Source: Nitrosomonas sp. PY1 (lineage in GTDB: Bacteria; Pseudomonadota; Gammaproteobacteria; Burkholderiales; Nitrosomonadaceae). From it: a stretch of 64,000 nucleotides of DNA. A program made the translations under genes and the position numbers. The stretch is taken from contig NZ_BQXC01000001.1 in assembly GCF_022836435.1 (NCBI RefSeq), positions 140,612 to 204,611 on the forward strand, written 5' to 3'. The notes under the pieces are model-generated. The model made no database searches. It worked only from the letters and a program-made list of their open reading frames with translations, and had not been told where the DNA came from. Position 1 is the first letter of the stretch, and every line of letters starts with the position of its first letter. Shown piece after piece: positions 29,059 to 37,956 of the stretch.

Positions 29059-30999
29059 TTGCTTTTATTGCAACGATTAACAAAGAAGCGTTTTCTTTTA
29101 GCGCTGACGATGTTGTTTTTTGCCACGGTTTCGTTGGCAAATCGAGACAGTGATTTCCTATCTGCAAAAGAAGCATTTCAGAGAAAGGACGTTTTGCTTC
29201 TAAATCGCTACGCGGAGGTACTTCAAAAACATGAACTATGGCCTTATGTAGACTATTTTCAGCTTCGTAGTACCATCAATACCGCTGATTCTGCAACCAT
29301 TCAAAATTTTCTAGCACGTCATGAGGGCAGTTTAGTGGCTGATCGTATGCGCAGTGACTGGACAAAAATATTAGGTAAAGGTCGTCAATGGCAACTTTTT
29401 GACAAGGAATATCCGCAGATAGTCAACAAAGACACCGAACTGCAATGCTATTACTATCAGCGTTATTGGAATATCAAAAATGTCGCTATTACTGCTGAAG
29501 TGCGCGCTTTATGGTTTTCATCAATCAATATGCCGGATAGCTGTCCACCTGTGTTTCAAGCTTTAATTGATAATGGGCAGATCTCTCTGGAAGAAATCTG
29601 GAAAAGAATTCGGTTGGCCTTATCAGACGGTAAAACGACTGCAGCAATACGTATCGGCCGATATTTATCGAATACCAATGAAGCACTTAATGCGAAAGAG
29701 CTCGATCGTGCTGCCAGGAACCCGAAAAAATATCTTGATACTATACACGGCCCAATAAATTCACGCAGTAACCGAGAAATTGCCTTGTTTGCGTTGTTAC
29801 AGTTATTGCGTAACGATACCGATCAAGCACTTGCACAATGGTATAAAGTAAAAAACCGTTTACCGGCATCAGATCGATCTTATTTTCTAGTGAAGCTAGG
29901 TTACCGAGCGGCGATGCGGCACGATTCTCGTGCTTTGAATTGGTTTAAAGAGGCGCAAAATGGTCTGCAGCCTTATCCAGCCTCTGATAAAGCGTTAGGA
30001 TGGCATGTTCGTGCAGCATTGCGCGCCAGAAACTGGAACGAGGTACTTGCCGCGATCAAACGAATGTCGTCAGCGGAGCAGCAATTTGATAGTTGGCGAT
30101 ATTGGAAAGCCCGTGCGCTTTCAGAAAAAAAACAAACTTCTGAGTCCCAGCAGATTTTGACATCGCTCAGTGAGGAGCCTAGCTTTTATGGGCAATTAGC
30201 CAAAGAAGAGCTTGGTAAGGAATTCGACTTTACTGATAAAGCTTATCAAGTGAATGACCGTGAAGTTTCGGCAATGTCGCAAAGACCTGGAATACAAAGG
30301 GCGCTGGCCTTTGCTCGTATGCAACTACGTACTGAGGCCTATCATGAGTGGAGCTGGACGGTACGCGATTTTACCGATGCCGAATTGTTGACAGCGGCTG
30401 AAGTAGCGCGACGTCACGGATTGTATGATCGAGCCATAAATACGGCGAATCGTACGGTTACACAGCATGATTTTAAAATGCGCTTTCTCGCTCCACATCG
30501 TGAAATTATGAAAAATATCGTCAGAGTGTATAACCTTGATGAAGCGCTGGTGTATGGATTAATTCGACAGGAAAGTCGCTTTATTACGAATATCAGATCT
30601 CATGCAGGTGCTATGGGATTAATGCAGCTCATGCCCGCAACAGCCAGCTGGGCGGCCAAAAAATTAGGCGTGACCAATTTTCAGCAATATAAGCTTGCGG
30701 ATGCCAGTACTAATTTACAATTAGGAACATATTATCTGCACCATGTATTAAGCGGCTTGCAAAATCAACCCTTGCTTGCATTGGCTGCATATAATGCTGG
30801 ACCAGGTCGTGCTAGGCGTTGGCAAGATAATAGCGATACCCTGGAAGGTGCTATTTACGCAGAAACTATTCCGTTCAATGAAACGCGCGATTACGTTAAA
30901 AAAGTCATGGAAAACGCCATGTACTATGCAAAAATACTTAATCCTGAACAGAATACACCGACACTAAAGCAACGTTTGGGTGTTGTTTTACCCAAATAA
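29059..30999 (+). CDS. slt: soluble lytic murein transglycosylase
   Basis: 646 residues, the usual length of Slt70. It is a periplasmic enzyme cleaving MurNAc-GlcNAc bonds with 1,6-anhydro product. An N-terminal signal peptide ends ATVSLA. A long alpha-superhelical U-domain follows, then a C-terminal lysozyme-like domain. The catalytic glutamate lies in LIRQESRFITNIRS (near residue 504), followed by GAMGLMQLMPATA and ALAAYNAGPGRARRW. The start is probably TTG 29059. The first ATG in frame would cut into the signal peptide. Confidence 0.94.
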   Translation: MLLLQRLTKKRFLLALTMLFFATVSLANRDSDFLSAKEAFQRKDVLLLNRYAEVLQKHELWPYVDYFQLRSTINTADSATIQNFLARHEGSLVADRMRSDWTKILGKGRQWQLFDKEYPQIVNKDTELQCYYYQRYWNIKNVAITAEVRALWFSSINMPDSCPPVFQALIDNGQISLEEIWKRIRLALSDGKTTAAIRIGRYLSNTNEALNAKELDRAARNPKKYLDTIHGPINSRSNREIALFALLQLLRNDTDQALAQWYKVKNRLPASDRSYFLVKLGYRAAMRHDSRALNWFKEAQNGLQPYPASDKALGWHVRAALRARNWNEVLAAIKRMSSAEQQFDSWRYWKARALSEKKQTSESQQILTSLSEEPSFYGQLAKEELGKEFDFTDKAYQVNDREVSAMSQRPGIQRALAFARMQLRTEAYHEWSWTVRDFTDAELLTAAEVARRHGLYDRAINTANRTVTQHDFKMRFLAPHREIMKNIVRVYNLDEALVYGLIRQESRFITNIRSHAGAMGLMQLMPATASWAAKKLGVTNFQQYKLADASTNLQLGTYYLHHVLSGLQNQPLLALAAYNAGPGRARRWQDNSDTLEGAIYAETIPFNETRDYVKKVMENAMYYAKILNPEQNTPTLKQRLGVVLPK

Positions 31000-31046
31000 T
31001 CAGTTGGTAAAGGACACCTCATGTTCATTTTTTTAAAGGTGGAAAG

Positions 31047-32225
31047 ATGAAAGATGTAATGGTCTTAAGCGGCGTCCGTACGGCAATCGGTGAATACGGT
31101 GGTTCACTGAAATCGATCGCGGCGGCAGATTTGGCGGCAAAAGTCGTTCATGAGGTGCTGTTACGTGCACAGATTGACCCCAACGAGGTTGACCACCTAG
31201 TTTTTGGCAACGTTATTCACGGTGAAGCGCGCGATATGTATTTAGCCCGGGTTGCCTGTATCAATGGTGGATTACCGCAACATACGGCTGCGTTGACGGT
31301 CAATCGATTGTGCGGGAGCGGATTGCAGGCGATTATTTCAGCGAGCCAACATATTTTGCTAAACGATACGCTGGCAGCGGTTGCCGGTGGTGCGGAATCG
31401 ATGAGCCGAGCAGGATATTTATTGCCGGCATTGCGTTGGGGACAACGAATGAATGATGGCGTAACCATCGATATGATGGTGGGTGCATTAACAGATCCTT
31501 TCGATAATGTACATATGGGAATTACTGCAGAAAATATTGCTGAGAAATGGTGCATAGATCGTGAACAACAAGACCAATTTTCAGCGGAGAGTCACCGTCG
31601 TGCGCTACACGCTATTAAGGAAGGTTATTTTAGCGATCAAATTCTGCCGATTGAGATCACCGTCAATAAAGAAAAAGTGCTTTTTGATACTGATGAGCAT
31701 CCCCGCGCAACCGATATGCAACGTCTAGCAAAACTAAGTCCAGTCTTTAAAAAAGATGGAACCGTCACGGCAGGTAACGCATCAGGAATTAACGATGGTG
31801 CCGCAGCGTTAGTATTGATGGAAAGTAAAGCAGTGGAGAAGCGTAATTTAAAGCCACTGGCACGATTGGTTTCGTATGGACACTCGGGAGTTGATCCAAA
31901 ATTTATGGGGATTGGACCGGTACCGGCTGTTCAGCAAGCATTGCAACGTGCAAAACTTAAACTATCTGATATCGATATAATCGAATCCAATGAAGCTTTT
32001 GCCGCTCAAGCGTGCGCTGTGATGCAAGAATTAGACTTTGATCCTAATAAGGCTAATCCCAATGGTGGGGCGGTAGCATTCGGTCATCCGATAGGTGCGA
32101 CTGGAAGCATACTGACGATCAAAGCAATTTACGAATTGCACCGTTGCCATAAACGCTACGCATTGGTCACAATGTGTATTGGCGGTGGACAAGGCATCGC
32201 TGCCATTTTTGAGCGTCTTTACTGA
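31047..32225 (+). CDS. acetyl-CoA C-acyltransferase (thiolase)
   Basis: 392 residues. Thiolase-family enzyme condensing or cleaving acyl-CoA. The nucleophilic cysteine is in NRLCGSGLQAI (near residue 88). The active-site histidine is in FGHPIGATGS (near 348), and the second cysteine is in TMCIGGGQG (near 377). Similarity fits biosynthetic acetoacetyl-CoA thiolases or BktB. No other beta-oxidation or polyhydroxybutyrate genes adjoin it, so direction and chain length are open. AAGGTGG lies just before ATG 31047. Confidence 0.93.
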   Translation: MKDVMVLSGVRTAIGEYGGSLKSIAAADLAAKVVHEVLLRAQIDPNEVDHLVFGNVIHGEARDMYLARVACINGGLPQHTAALTVNRLCGSGLQAIISASQHILLNDTLAAVAGGAESMSRAGYLLPALRWGQRMNDGVTIDMMVGALTDPFDNVHMGITAENIAEKWCIDREQQDQFSAESHRRALHAIKEGYFSDQILPIEITVNKEKVLFDTDEHPRATDMQRLAKLSPVFKKDGTVTAGNASGINDGAAALVLMESKAVEKRNLKPLARLVSYGHSGVDPKFMGIGPVPAVQQALQRAKLKLSDIDIIESNEAFAAQACAVMQELDFDPNKANPNGGAVAFGHPIGATGSILTIKAIYELHRCHKRYALVTMCIGGGQGIAAIFERLY

Positions 32226-32259
32226 GATATAACCAAACATATTCTGTTTATTGAGATCT

Positions 32260-32736
32260 ATGCGAACTAATAGAAAAACCGATAATTATCTTGAGTGGTT
32301 TATTCAAACCCAGCGTTATTTTATTTCTCTTACCCTTTTATTCGCTACAACACTAGCATTTGCTGAATCCGGAGATAAACGGGTGCTCACGCCCGACGAA
32401 GCTAGAAAGGCGGAAATTCTTCAATTAGAAAGAACTATGACGCGTATTTCACAAGAATCTCAGGCCACATACCAGGAATTTTTGATGACCCAAGAAATGC
32501 GTCGCAATGAATTGGCGCAACCAGTCAACCCTAATCCATATAGTTCTACGAGTAAAAGTGTTCCAATACCGAGCTACGATGATATGATTCAACGCAGAAA
32601 AGATAAAGACGATCGTCTGGCGAAATACACCGAAGATCTGGATCGGCTTTATTCGCGTTATCAATCCTTGGAGACGGAAAGAGAAGAGATTTTCCAAAGA
32701 ATTAGGGCGCTTGAGCAGAGGAAGGGTGAAGAGTAA
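32260..32736 (+). CDS. exported coiled-coil protein of unknown function
   Basis: 158 residues from ATG 32260 (an in-frame TTG three codons earlier is less likely). It has a signal peptide with a long basic N-region, ending ATTLAFA. The mature part is rich in E, R and Q with heptad-like stretches at about 50-85 and 118-155, interrupted by a proline/serine segment. It should be a periplasmic coiled coil. I do not recognise the family. It lies 34 bp after the thiolase gene on the same strand. Confidence 0.75.
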   Translation: MRTNRKTDNYLEWFIQTQRYFISLTLLFATTLAFAESGDKRVLTPDEARKAEILQLERTMTRISQESQATYQEFLMTQEMRRNELAQPVNPNPYSSTSKSVPIPSYDDMIQRRKDKDDRLAKYTEDLDRLYSRYQSLETEREEIFQRIRALEQRKGEE

Positions 32737-32788
32737 ATCGCGGTCCTGGTATTCTGGTTGAAGCTAGATTTTCTCAAGCAGGTTTTAT

Positions 32789-34219
32789 TTAGGTTTGCGT
32801 TTTTGTTGGAAGAATATTGGGTGATGCGCCGCTGTCAATCGGAGTAAACCATGCTAGTTTCTCATGGAGCTGTATCACGTTGCCAACAATAATTAATGTC
32901 GGCGCTCTTAGCTGAGCTTCTTCTGTAAGGGCGGGTAATGTCTGCAATGTACCGGTAACGATTCTCTGCTGCGATGTCGTCCCTTGTTGAATAATTGCTG
33001 CTGGCGTATCGGCAGTTAAACCATGGTGAATAAGTTGCTGGCATAGGATGGGTAAGCCTAACAACCCCATATAGATCACGATGGTTTGATTCGGTCGTGC
33101 GAGCGTCGACCAATCTAAGTCAATTGTGTTGTTTTTCAAGTGACCAGTGACAAAAATGCAAGATTGCGCATAATCCCGGTGTGTCAATGGAATGCCTGCG
33201 TATGCCGCAACACCGGATGCAGCGGTGATGCCAGGGACTACTTGGAAGGGGATTTTATACGATGCCAATGTTTCGATTTCCTCACCACCTCGACCGAAAA
33301 TAAATGGATCGCCCCCTTTTAGTCGCAACACACGTTTTCCTTCTTGTGCTAACCGCACTAGTAATTGATTAATGGATTCTTGTTTCATCGTGTGATGGCT
33401 ACGTTCTTTGCCAGCATAGATGCGGGTTGCATCGCGCCTTACCAGATTGAGAATATCTGTAGAGACTAGGCGATCGTAAATCACCACATCGGCTTGCTGC
33501 ATCAATCGCATGGCGCGAAATGTCAAAAGATCGGGATTGCCAGGGCCTGCACCGACCAAATATACCTCGCCACTCGGTGATTGATCTTTTTCGCACTGTA
33601 GCGATTGCAATAAATAATCTTCTGCGGATTGTTCTTTACCTGCTAAAACCCTTTCTGTAAAAGACCCTCGGAACATTTTTTCCCAGAAAATGCGTCTGTT
33701 CTCCGCATGTTTGAAGTGTGCTTTGACCTGGTGGCGAAATTTTCCGGCAATTTGTGCTAACCGCCCATAAGCCGAAGGTATCCACGTTTCCAATTGTGCC
33801 CGCAGTAACCGTGCAAGTACAGGTGATTGTCCGCTGCTCGAAATGGCAATCAGCAATGGCGATCGATCAACAATCGAGGGCATGATGAAAGTACATAATG
33901 CCGGATGATCCACTACGTTGACGGGAATATTGCGCGTTTGCGCGGCACTGGAAACGCGCTGATTGATCGAAAGATCATCGGTTGCAGCGATGACTAACGC
34001 GACATTATCCAATAGTTTAGGATGAAAGGGTTCAGCGATATATTGAATCTCTGCTCTGGCCCGTGCATCTTCGAGCGTTTCAATTAACTCGTTTGCAACG
34101 ACAGAAACATGCGCGCCGGCGTGAAGCAGCACGGAAACTTTACGTGCAGCAACCTCTCCACCGCCAATCACCAAGCATATTTTGTTTCTGATATCGAGAA
34201 AAACAGGTAAAAAGTCCAT
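32789..34219 (-). CDS. cysG: siroheme synthase CysG (trifunctional)
   Basis: 476 residues. The N-terminal half is precorrin-2 dehydrogenase/sirohydrochlorin ferrochelatase, with NAD loop VIGGGEVAARK (17-27) and SSSGQSPVLARLLR. The C-terminal half is uroporphyrinogen-III C-methyltransferase, beginning VYLVGAGPGNPDLLTFRA, with RLKGGDPFIFGRGGEE and VVPGITAASGVAAYAGIPLTH. It makes siroheme for sulfite or nitrite reductase. It is downstream of pstS on the same strand, separated by a strong inverted repeat. No sulfite reductase gene is in the window. Confidence 0.97.
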   Translation of the reverse strand: MDFLPVFLDIRNKICLVIGGGEVAARKVSVLLHAGAHVSVVANELIETLEDARARAEIQYIAEPFHPKLLDNVALVIAATDDLSINQRVSSAAQTRNIPVNVVDHPALCTFIMPSIVDRSPLLIAISSSGQSPVLARLLRAQLETWIPSAYGRLAQIAGKFRHQVKAHFKHAENRRIFWEKMFRGSFTERVLAGKEQSAEDYLLQSLQCEKDQSPSGEVYLVGAGPGNPDLLTFRAMRLMQQADVVIYDRLVSTDILNLVRRDATRIYAGKERSHHTMKQESINQLLVRLAQEGKRVLRLKGGDPFIFGRGGEEIETLASYKIPFQVVPGITAASGVAAYAGIPLTHRDYAQSCIFVTGHLKNNTIDLDWSTLARPNQTIVIYMGLLGLPILCQQLIHHGLTADTPAAIIQQGTTSQQRIVTGTLQTLPALTEEAQLRAPTLIIVGNVIQLHEKLAWFTPIDSGASPNILPTKTQT

Positions 34220-34254
34220 TATGGAGAACTGTACCTGAGCGACCTAAATAATGG

Positions 34255-34290
34255 AAGTACCTTAAAATGACTAAGCTTTTTAAGGTACTT
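34255..34290. terminator. inverted repeat between pstS and cysG
   Basis: AAGTACCTTAAAA (34255-34267) is the exact inverse of 34278-34290, giving a 13-bp stem with a 10-nt loop. The T-run follows on the + strand. On the minus strand, used by pstS and cysG, a weaker CCATTATTT follows. It probably ends pstS transcripts and separates the two genes. Confidence 0.6.
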
Positions 34291-34317
34291 TTTGTTACAG
34301 CATAAAGAATTTGCAGG

Positions 34318-35316
34318 CTAAAGGCTCGATTCCATTTTTAGAATATCTTCGAGTTTGATGTTGACGCCGGAACCTTTGAATACTGTCCCGATTTTGCGCT
34401 TTTGCAAATGCTCTAAGTTTAATCGATAGACTTCTTTGGACAGTGGAAAATATTTCACTTCATCGACGAGGGTCGCTGCATTGCTCATATAAAACTTAAC
34501 GAATTCATCAACCTCAGGCTTGTCAGCAGACTTTGCATTGATATAAATAAACAGAGGCCGAGACAGTGGCTTATAGCTATTGTTTTCGACCGTTGTGGCT
34601 GATGGTAATACGCCGCCATTACCGCTATCGACCGCAGCAGCGGCAATACGCTTGCTATTTTCTATGTAATACGCAAAGCCAAAAAAACCAAGTGCATAAA
34701 TATCGCTTGCAACGCCTTGGACTAGGACATTGTCATCTTCCGAAGCAGTGAAATCACCACGGCTTGACTTGGCTTTGCCAACAATTGCTTCAGTGAAATA
34801 TTCAAAAGTACCAGAATCCGCACCGGCACCATATAATTTGATTTTTTTATCGGGCCAGGCAGGATTAATCTGATTCCATTGGGTAATTTTTCCTTGTGCT
34901 TGAGGTTCCCAAATTTTCTTCAATTCTTCGACCGTAATGGTTTGACTCCAATTGTTTTTGGGATTAATGACCACGGTCAATGCATCGTAAGCAATAGGCA
35001 TCTCGATAAACTGTACACCTTGTTGTTTGCAGCTTTCTATTTCTGCATCGGTGATCGGGCGAGAGGCATTAACGACGTCGATTTCATTGCGGCAAAACTT
35101 CTTGAAACCACCACCAGTGCCAGAAATTCCAACAGTAACCCGGACTGCTCCCTTTTTGGAGGCTTGAAAATCCTCTGCCACTGCTTCAGTAATAGGAAAT
35201 ACCGTGCTTGACCCATCAACTTTAACAAGTGGACTTGCATTGGCGGGAGTGGCCAATACAAGCGCGGTAAGTGCGGTACCGGCTACCAGTATTTTTGCAT
35301 GAACTATAGAAAACAT
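34318..35316 (-). CDS. pstS: phosphate ABC transporter substrate-binding protein PstS-like
   Basis: 332 residues from ATG 35316. GGAGAG lies directly before it, so the longer TTG reading is rejected. A signal peptide ends at ATPANA. The PBP-like fold contains the phosphate-binding signatures KVDGSSTVFPITEAVAE and VGISGTGGGFKKFC, and later GADSGTFEYFTEAIVG. It should bind phosphate in the periplasm. pstC, pstA and pstB are not adjacent, so this is an orphan binding protein relying on a transporter elsewhere. A possible Pho box lies upstream. Confidence 0.9.
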   Translation of the reverse strand: MFSIVHAKILVAGTALTALVLATPANASPLVKVDGSSTVFPITEAVAEDFQASKKGAVRVTVGISGTGGGFKKFCRNEIDVVNASRPITDAEIESCKQQGVQFIEMPIAYDALTVVINPKNNWSQTITVEELKKIWEPQAQGKITQWNQINPAWPDKKIKLYGAGADSGTFEYFTEAIVGKAKSSRGDFTASEDDNVLVQGVASDIYALGFFGFAYYIENSKRIAAAAVDSGNGGVLPSATTVENNSYKPLSRPLFIYINAKSADKPEVDEFVKFYMSNAATLVDEVKYFPLSKEVYRLNLEHLQKRKIGTVFKGSGVNIKLEDILKMESSL

Positions 35317-35719
35317 ACTTCTCTCCAATAAACAAAAAGATTAAACGAGCAAATTGCGTAGTAACGATGTTATTGCAATATTATTACAAGATTGTGACAA
35401 AGATGTTTACGTTTGCTGTATTGGGATGAGAAATGGCTAGCAAACTGGATTAATATCAGAAATCCGCTGTGTTTTATCAAAAACATAGAGAATATATGAG
35501 AAGAAGCTTTCGTAAACCCATTATTATCTTTCGCAGATTCTAGTTAAAGTTTAAGTGACGATTGTGTCATGTAATTGTTTGCACAGATTGTTGTGGTAAC
35601 TTATACTTTAGTCAATATAAATAAATGGTTAAGAGTGTATTTCATAATTTATATGGCAAAAGACAGTTTTTATAAGACTAAGGTGTTCGATATCGTATAG
35701 ATTACGCTAAGTATTCCAA
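35317..35719. other. 403-bp non-coding stretch upstream of pstS
   Basis: Apart from the possible Pho box at 35379-35400 I see no gene or clear structure. The sequence is AT-rich. Confidence 0.6.
35379..35400 (-). promoter_or_regulatory. possible Pho box of pstS
   Basis: Read on the minus strand, TTGTCACAATC is followed directly by TTGTAATAATA. These are two 11-bp half-sites resembling the PhoB direct repeat (TGTCA plus an AT-rich part), about 63-84 bp before the pstS start. One half-site has TGTAA instead of TGTCA, so the match is imperfect. Position and gene function support it. Confidence 0.45.
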
Positions 35720-36187
35720 ATGACAGAGTTACCACAAAATCTGAAAACATCGTTGCAAGAAGTTGGTGAGCTATCCGCGTTGATTTATCTGCATCTGTTA
35801 ATTGACGGTGGTGACCATAAGGAATAGGGAGTCTTTCGAAATTACACTGATGTGGGTTGCGATATTGTACTAATGGTCCCCAAAAAGCAAATAAATATTG
35901 AGGTAAAGTCGCGGCAAACAATCATTGCTTCTGGCAATCCTAAAGTGTGCAATTTTACGGTAACTGCTAATGAACGAAATTCGTCCCAGTTCGTGCTGGT
36001 TTACTGGTTTAACAGATCAACCTTCTTTATCGTTCCAACTTCAGATCTAAAGCCCGTGAACAGTAATGGCAAGGTTTTGTATAAATTTGTCGCTTCGTAT
36101 TCAGACGTTAATGACGACTTTACCAATTCATGTAGACACTACGTAGACGACTGGGGCGTAATCTCAGAGGCAATGTCAAATGCCTAG
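35720..36187 (+). pseudogene. small PD-(D/E)XK-type nuclease-like gene interrupted by TAG
   Basis: From ATG 35720 the frame runs 35 codons to TAG at 35825-35827 and then continues open in the same frame to 36187, about 155 codons in all. The second part can start at GTG 35852. Residues D48 (GCDIVLM) and E61-x-K63 (NIEVKSRQ), counted from 35720, have the spacing of a PD-(D/E)XK nuclease core, preceded by a helical region (LPQNLKTSLQEVGELSALIYL). A family name is not recognised. It may be a nonsense-mutated nuclease, or the downstream part may be made alone. It lies just upstream of a nuclease-helicase gene in a likely defence patch. Confidence 0.6.
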
Positions 36188-36290
36188 CAAGGCAATACAA
36201 CGAGTAATGCCCTATACTTCGCAGACTTGCATTATTCGCTTCGATCATTCTGTGACGCAAAAATCTGCCTCCAGTCACCACTAACTTGGC

Positions 36291-36297
36291 GTTAGTT
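36291..36297 (+). other. attC-like cassette boundary, candidate 1
   Basis: TAACTTGGCGTTAGTT at 36282-36297 resembles the 3' half of an integron attC site, with core GTTAGTT 15 bp before the nuclease-helicase ATG. The heptamer deviates from GTTRRRY at one position. An imperfect stem (CGAGTAATGC with GCATTATTCG) lies upstream, but no clear partner core is found. This is weak evidence. Confidence 0.2.
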
Positions 36298-36311
36298 CTC
36301 TACCAGACAAA

Positions 36312-37787
36312 ATGTTGAAATCGATAAACATTCAATCGCTATTGCAGGCAAAAGCTTCATTGAATGGAAGAATTTTTGAGTCATACTTGAATCACTACGG
36401 GATAGAGATCAAAAATATGGAAATTGAAGATCTCGGTGTTCTAGTGAATACTATATGTGGCATTGAGTGCGGTATAGGGGTCCTCGACAAGTTTTATGTT
36501 GGCTACAAGATCCCTCAAATTGGGAAGGAGTTCGATCTGCTCCGATTTGGCAAAGAATCTATCATAAACATAGAGCTTAAGAATAGTAGCACGAATGAAA
36601 ATATTGAAAAGCAGCTATTGCGAAACAATTACTACTTGAACTTCATTGAGAAAAAGGTTTATACCTTTACCTTTGTATCCAGCAGTCGGAACTTATACTT
36701 CCTGAAGGATGGCAAACAGTTGGAAATTGGTTCCCCCGACTACCTATTGGAATTAATCGCTAACCAAGAAGTTGAGGGTGCAGAGATTCCGGATCTACTT
36801 TTCGATCCATTGGATTATCTAGTTTCCCCCTTCAACTTGACCGAGAAATTCTTGGCTGGCGAATATTTTTTGACTCATCAGCAAGAAGAAGTGAAAAACA
36901 AAGTAATTGCATTGATAAAAATTCCCAAGGAAGTTAAATTCATTTCAATTACAGGTAGTGCTGGAACAGGGAAGACCTTACTTACATATGATATCGTACG
37001 ATATCTTATTAAAGACAACAGGAAGGCACTCATCATCCATTGTGGACAGTTAAATGATGGACATGAGAAGTTGAAAGAAAATGATTGGAGAATTACCTCC
37101 ATAAAGAGATACAAGACATATGATCTTGCAGACTTTGATCTAGTCATCATCGATGAGGCGCAGAGAATTTACCAAGGCCAACTTAACGATATTGTCGAGA
37201 GAGTCAGACTTGCAAAATGCGGGTGCATTTTTTCTTACGACAAGATTCAGACACTTTCGAACTGGGAAGAGAAAAACAATATCGCCGGGGAGATTGAGTC
37301 GATTAACTCAATTATTCGATACAAGCTTTCCGAGAAAATCCGAACAAACAAAGAAATTGCAACATTCATAAAAATGCTGTTTAACAACAGAAAATCCTCA
37401 CAGGCATCCAGCAATGGAAACATAGAGATAAATTTTTTCAACAATACAGAGGACGCCAAAAATTATCTCGAAAGACTAAAGTCGAGCAAATGGGAAGTTT
37501 TGCGATTCACCCCATCGCAATACAACAAAGAGTATCACAACCAATACTTCGACACATGGAGCAAGACATCACATCAAGTGATCGGACAAGAATTTGATGG
37601 TGTGGCAGTTGTGATCGACCAATTTTTTACCTACGACACAAATGGCGACCTTGTTTACAAGAGAGATGCTTATTACGCACCAACCAAGATATTGTTCCAG
37701 AATATTACGCGGGCCAGAAAAAAACTGAACCTAGTCATCATAGGCAATGAAGAATTACTAAAAAGATGCATAAATATATTGCAATAG
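36312..37787 (+). CDS. nuclease-helicase fusion: PD-(D/E)XK-like domain plus DUF2075/SF1 ATPase
   Basis: 491 residues. The N-terminus (about 1-130) carries D75 in KEFDLLRF and E88-x-K90 in IINIELKNSS, the spacing of a PD-(D/E)XK nuclease. From about 190 comes a superfamily 1 helicase core of the DUF2075/Schlafen-like group. Walker A is GSAGTGKT (215-222) and Walker B is LVIIDEAQR (about 275-283). The late motifs are QVIGQEFDGVAVVID and NITRARKKLNLVIIGN. Such fusions occur in anti-phage defence, for example Nhi-like proteins as I remember them, and this gene lies between a nuclease remnant and an AbiGi-like gene. Defence is inferred. It starts at ATG 36312 without a strong ribosome binding site. 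Confidence 0.8.
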   Translation: MLKSINIQSLLQAKASLNGRIFESYLNHYGIEIKNMEIEDLGVLVNTICGIECGIGVLDKFYVGYKIPQIGKEFDLLRFGKESIINIELKNSSTNENIEKQLLRNNYYLNFIEKKVYTFTFVSSSRNLYFLKDGKQLEIGSPDYLLELIANQEVEGAEIPDLLFDPLDYLVSPFNLTEKFLAGEYFLTHQQEEVKNKVIALIKIPKEVKFISITGSAGTGKTLLTYDIVRYLIKDNRKALIIHCGQLNDGHEKLKENDWRITSIKRYKTYDLADFDLVIIDEAQRIYQGQLNDIVERVRLAKCGCIFSYDKIQTLSNWEEKNNIAGEIESINSIIRYKLSEKIRTNKEIATFIKMLFNNRKSSQASSNGNIEINFFNNTEDAKNYLERLKSSKWEVLRFTPSQYNKEYHNQYFDTWSKTSHQVIGQEFDGVAVVIDQFFTYDTNGDLVYKRDAYYAPTKILFQNITRARKKLNLVIIGNEELLKRCINILQ

Positions 37788-37888
37788 TTTTCATATATAT
37801 TCAATTACGGATTTTAGCGGGAAGTGACGTGCTGTATCAAAGATCCAGTTACTTAACTCACTGGACAAATGCAAAACATCCATAAAAA

Positions 37889-37953
37889 ATTCGATGTGGG
37901 CTACTGGGTAGTGTCCTGCGGACTACGGTGTTGGTTAACTTGGGGCGTTGAAT
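37889..37953 (+). other. attC-like cassette boundary, candidate 2
   Basis: GTTGAAT (37947-37953) fits the integron core GTTRRRY and is preceded by TTAACTTGGGGC, which resembles an attC L' region. ATTCGAT (37889-37895) can pair with it if G-T wobbles are allowed. Between them GTAGTGTCC and GGACTAC (37908-37926) form a central hairpin with a 2-nt bulge. The length, 65 bp, is in the attC range. The match is suggestive only, since L'' pairing is poor. Confidence 0.25.
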
Positions 37954-37956
37954 GAC

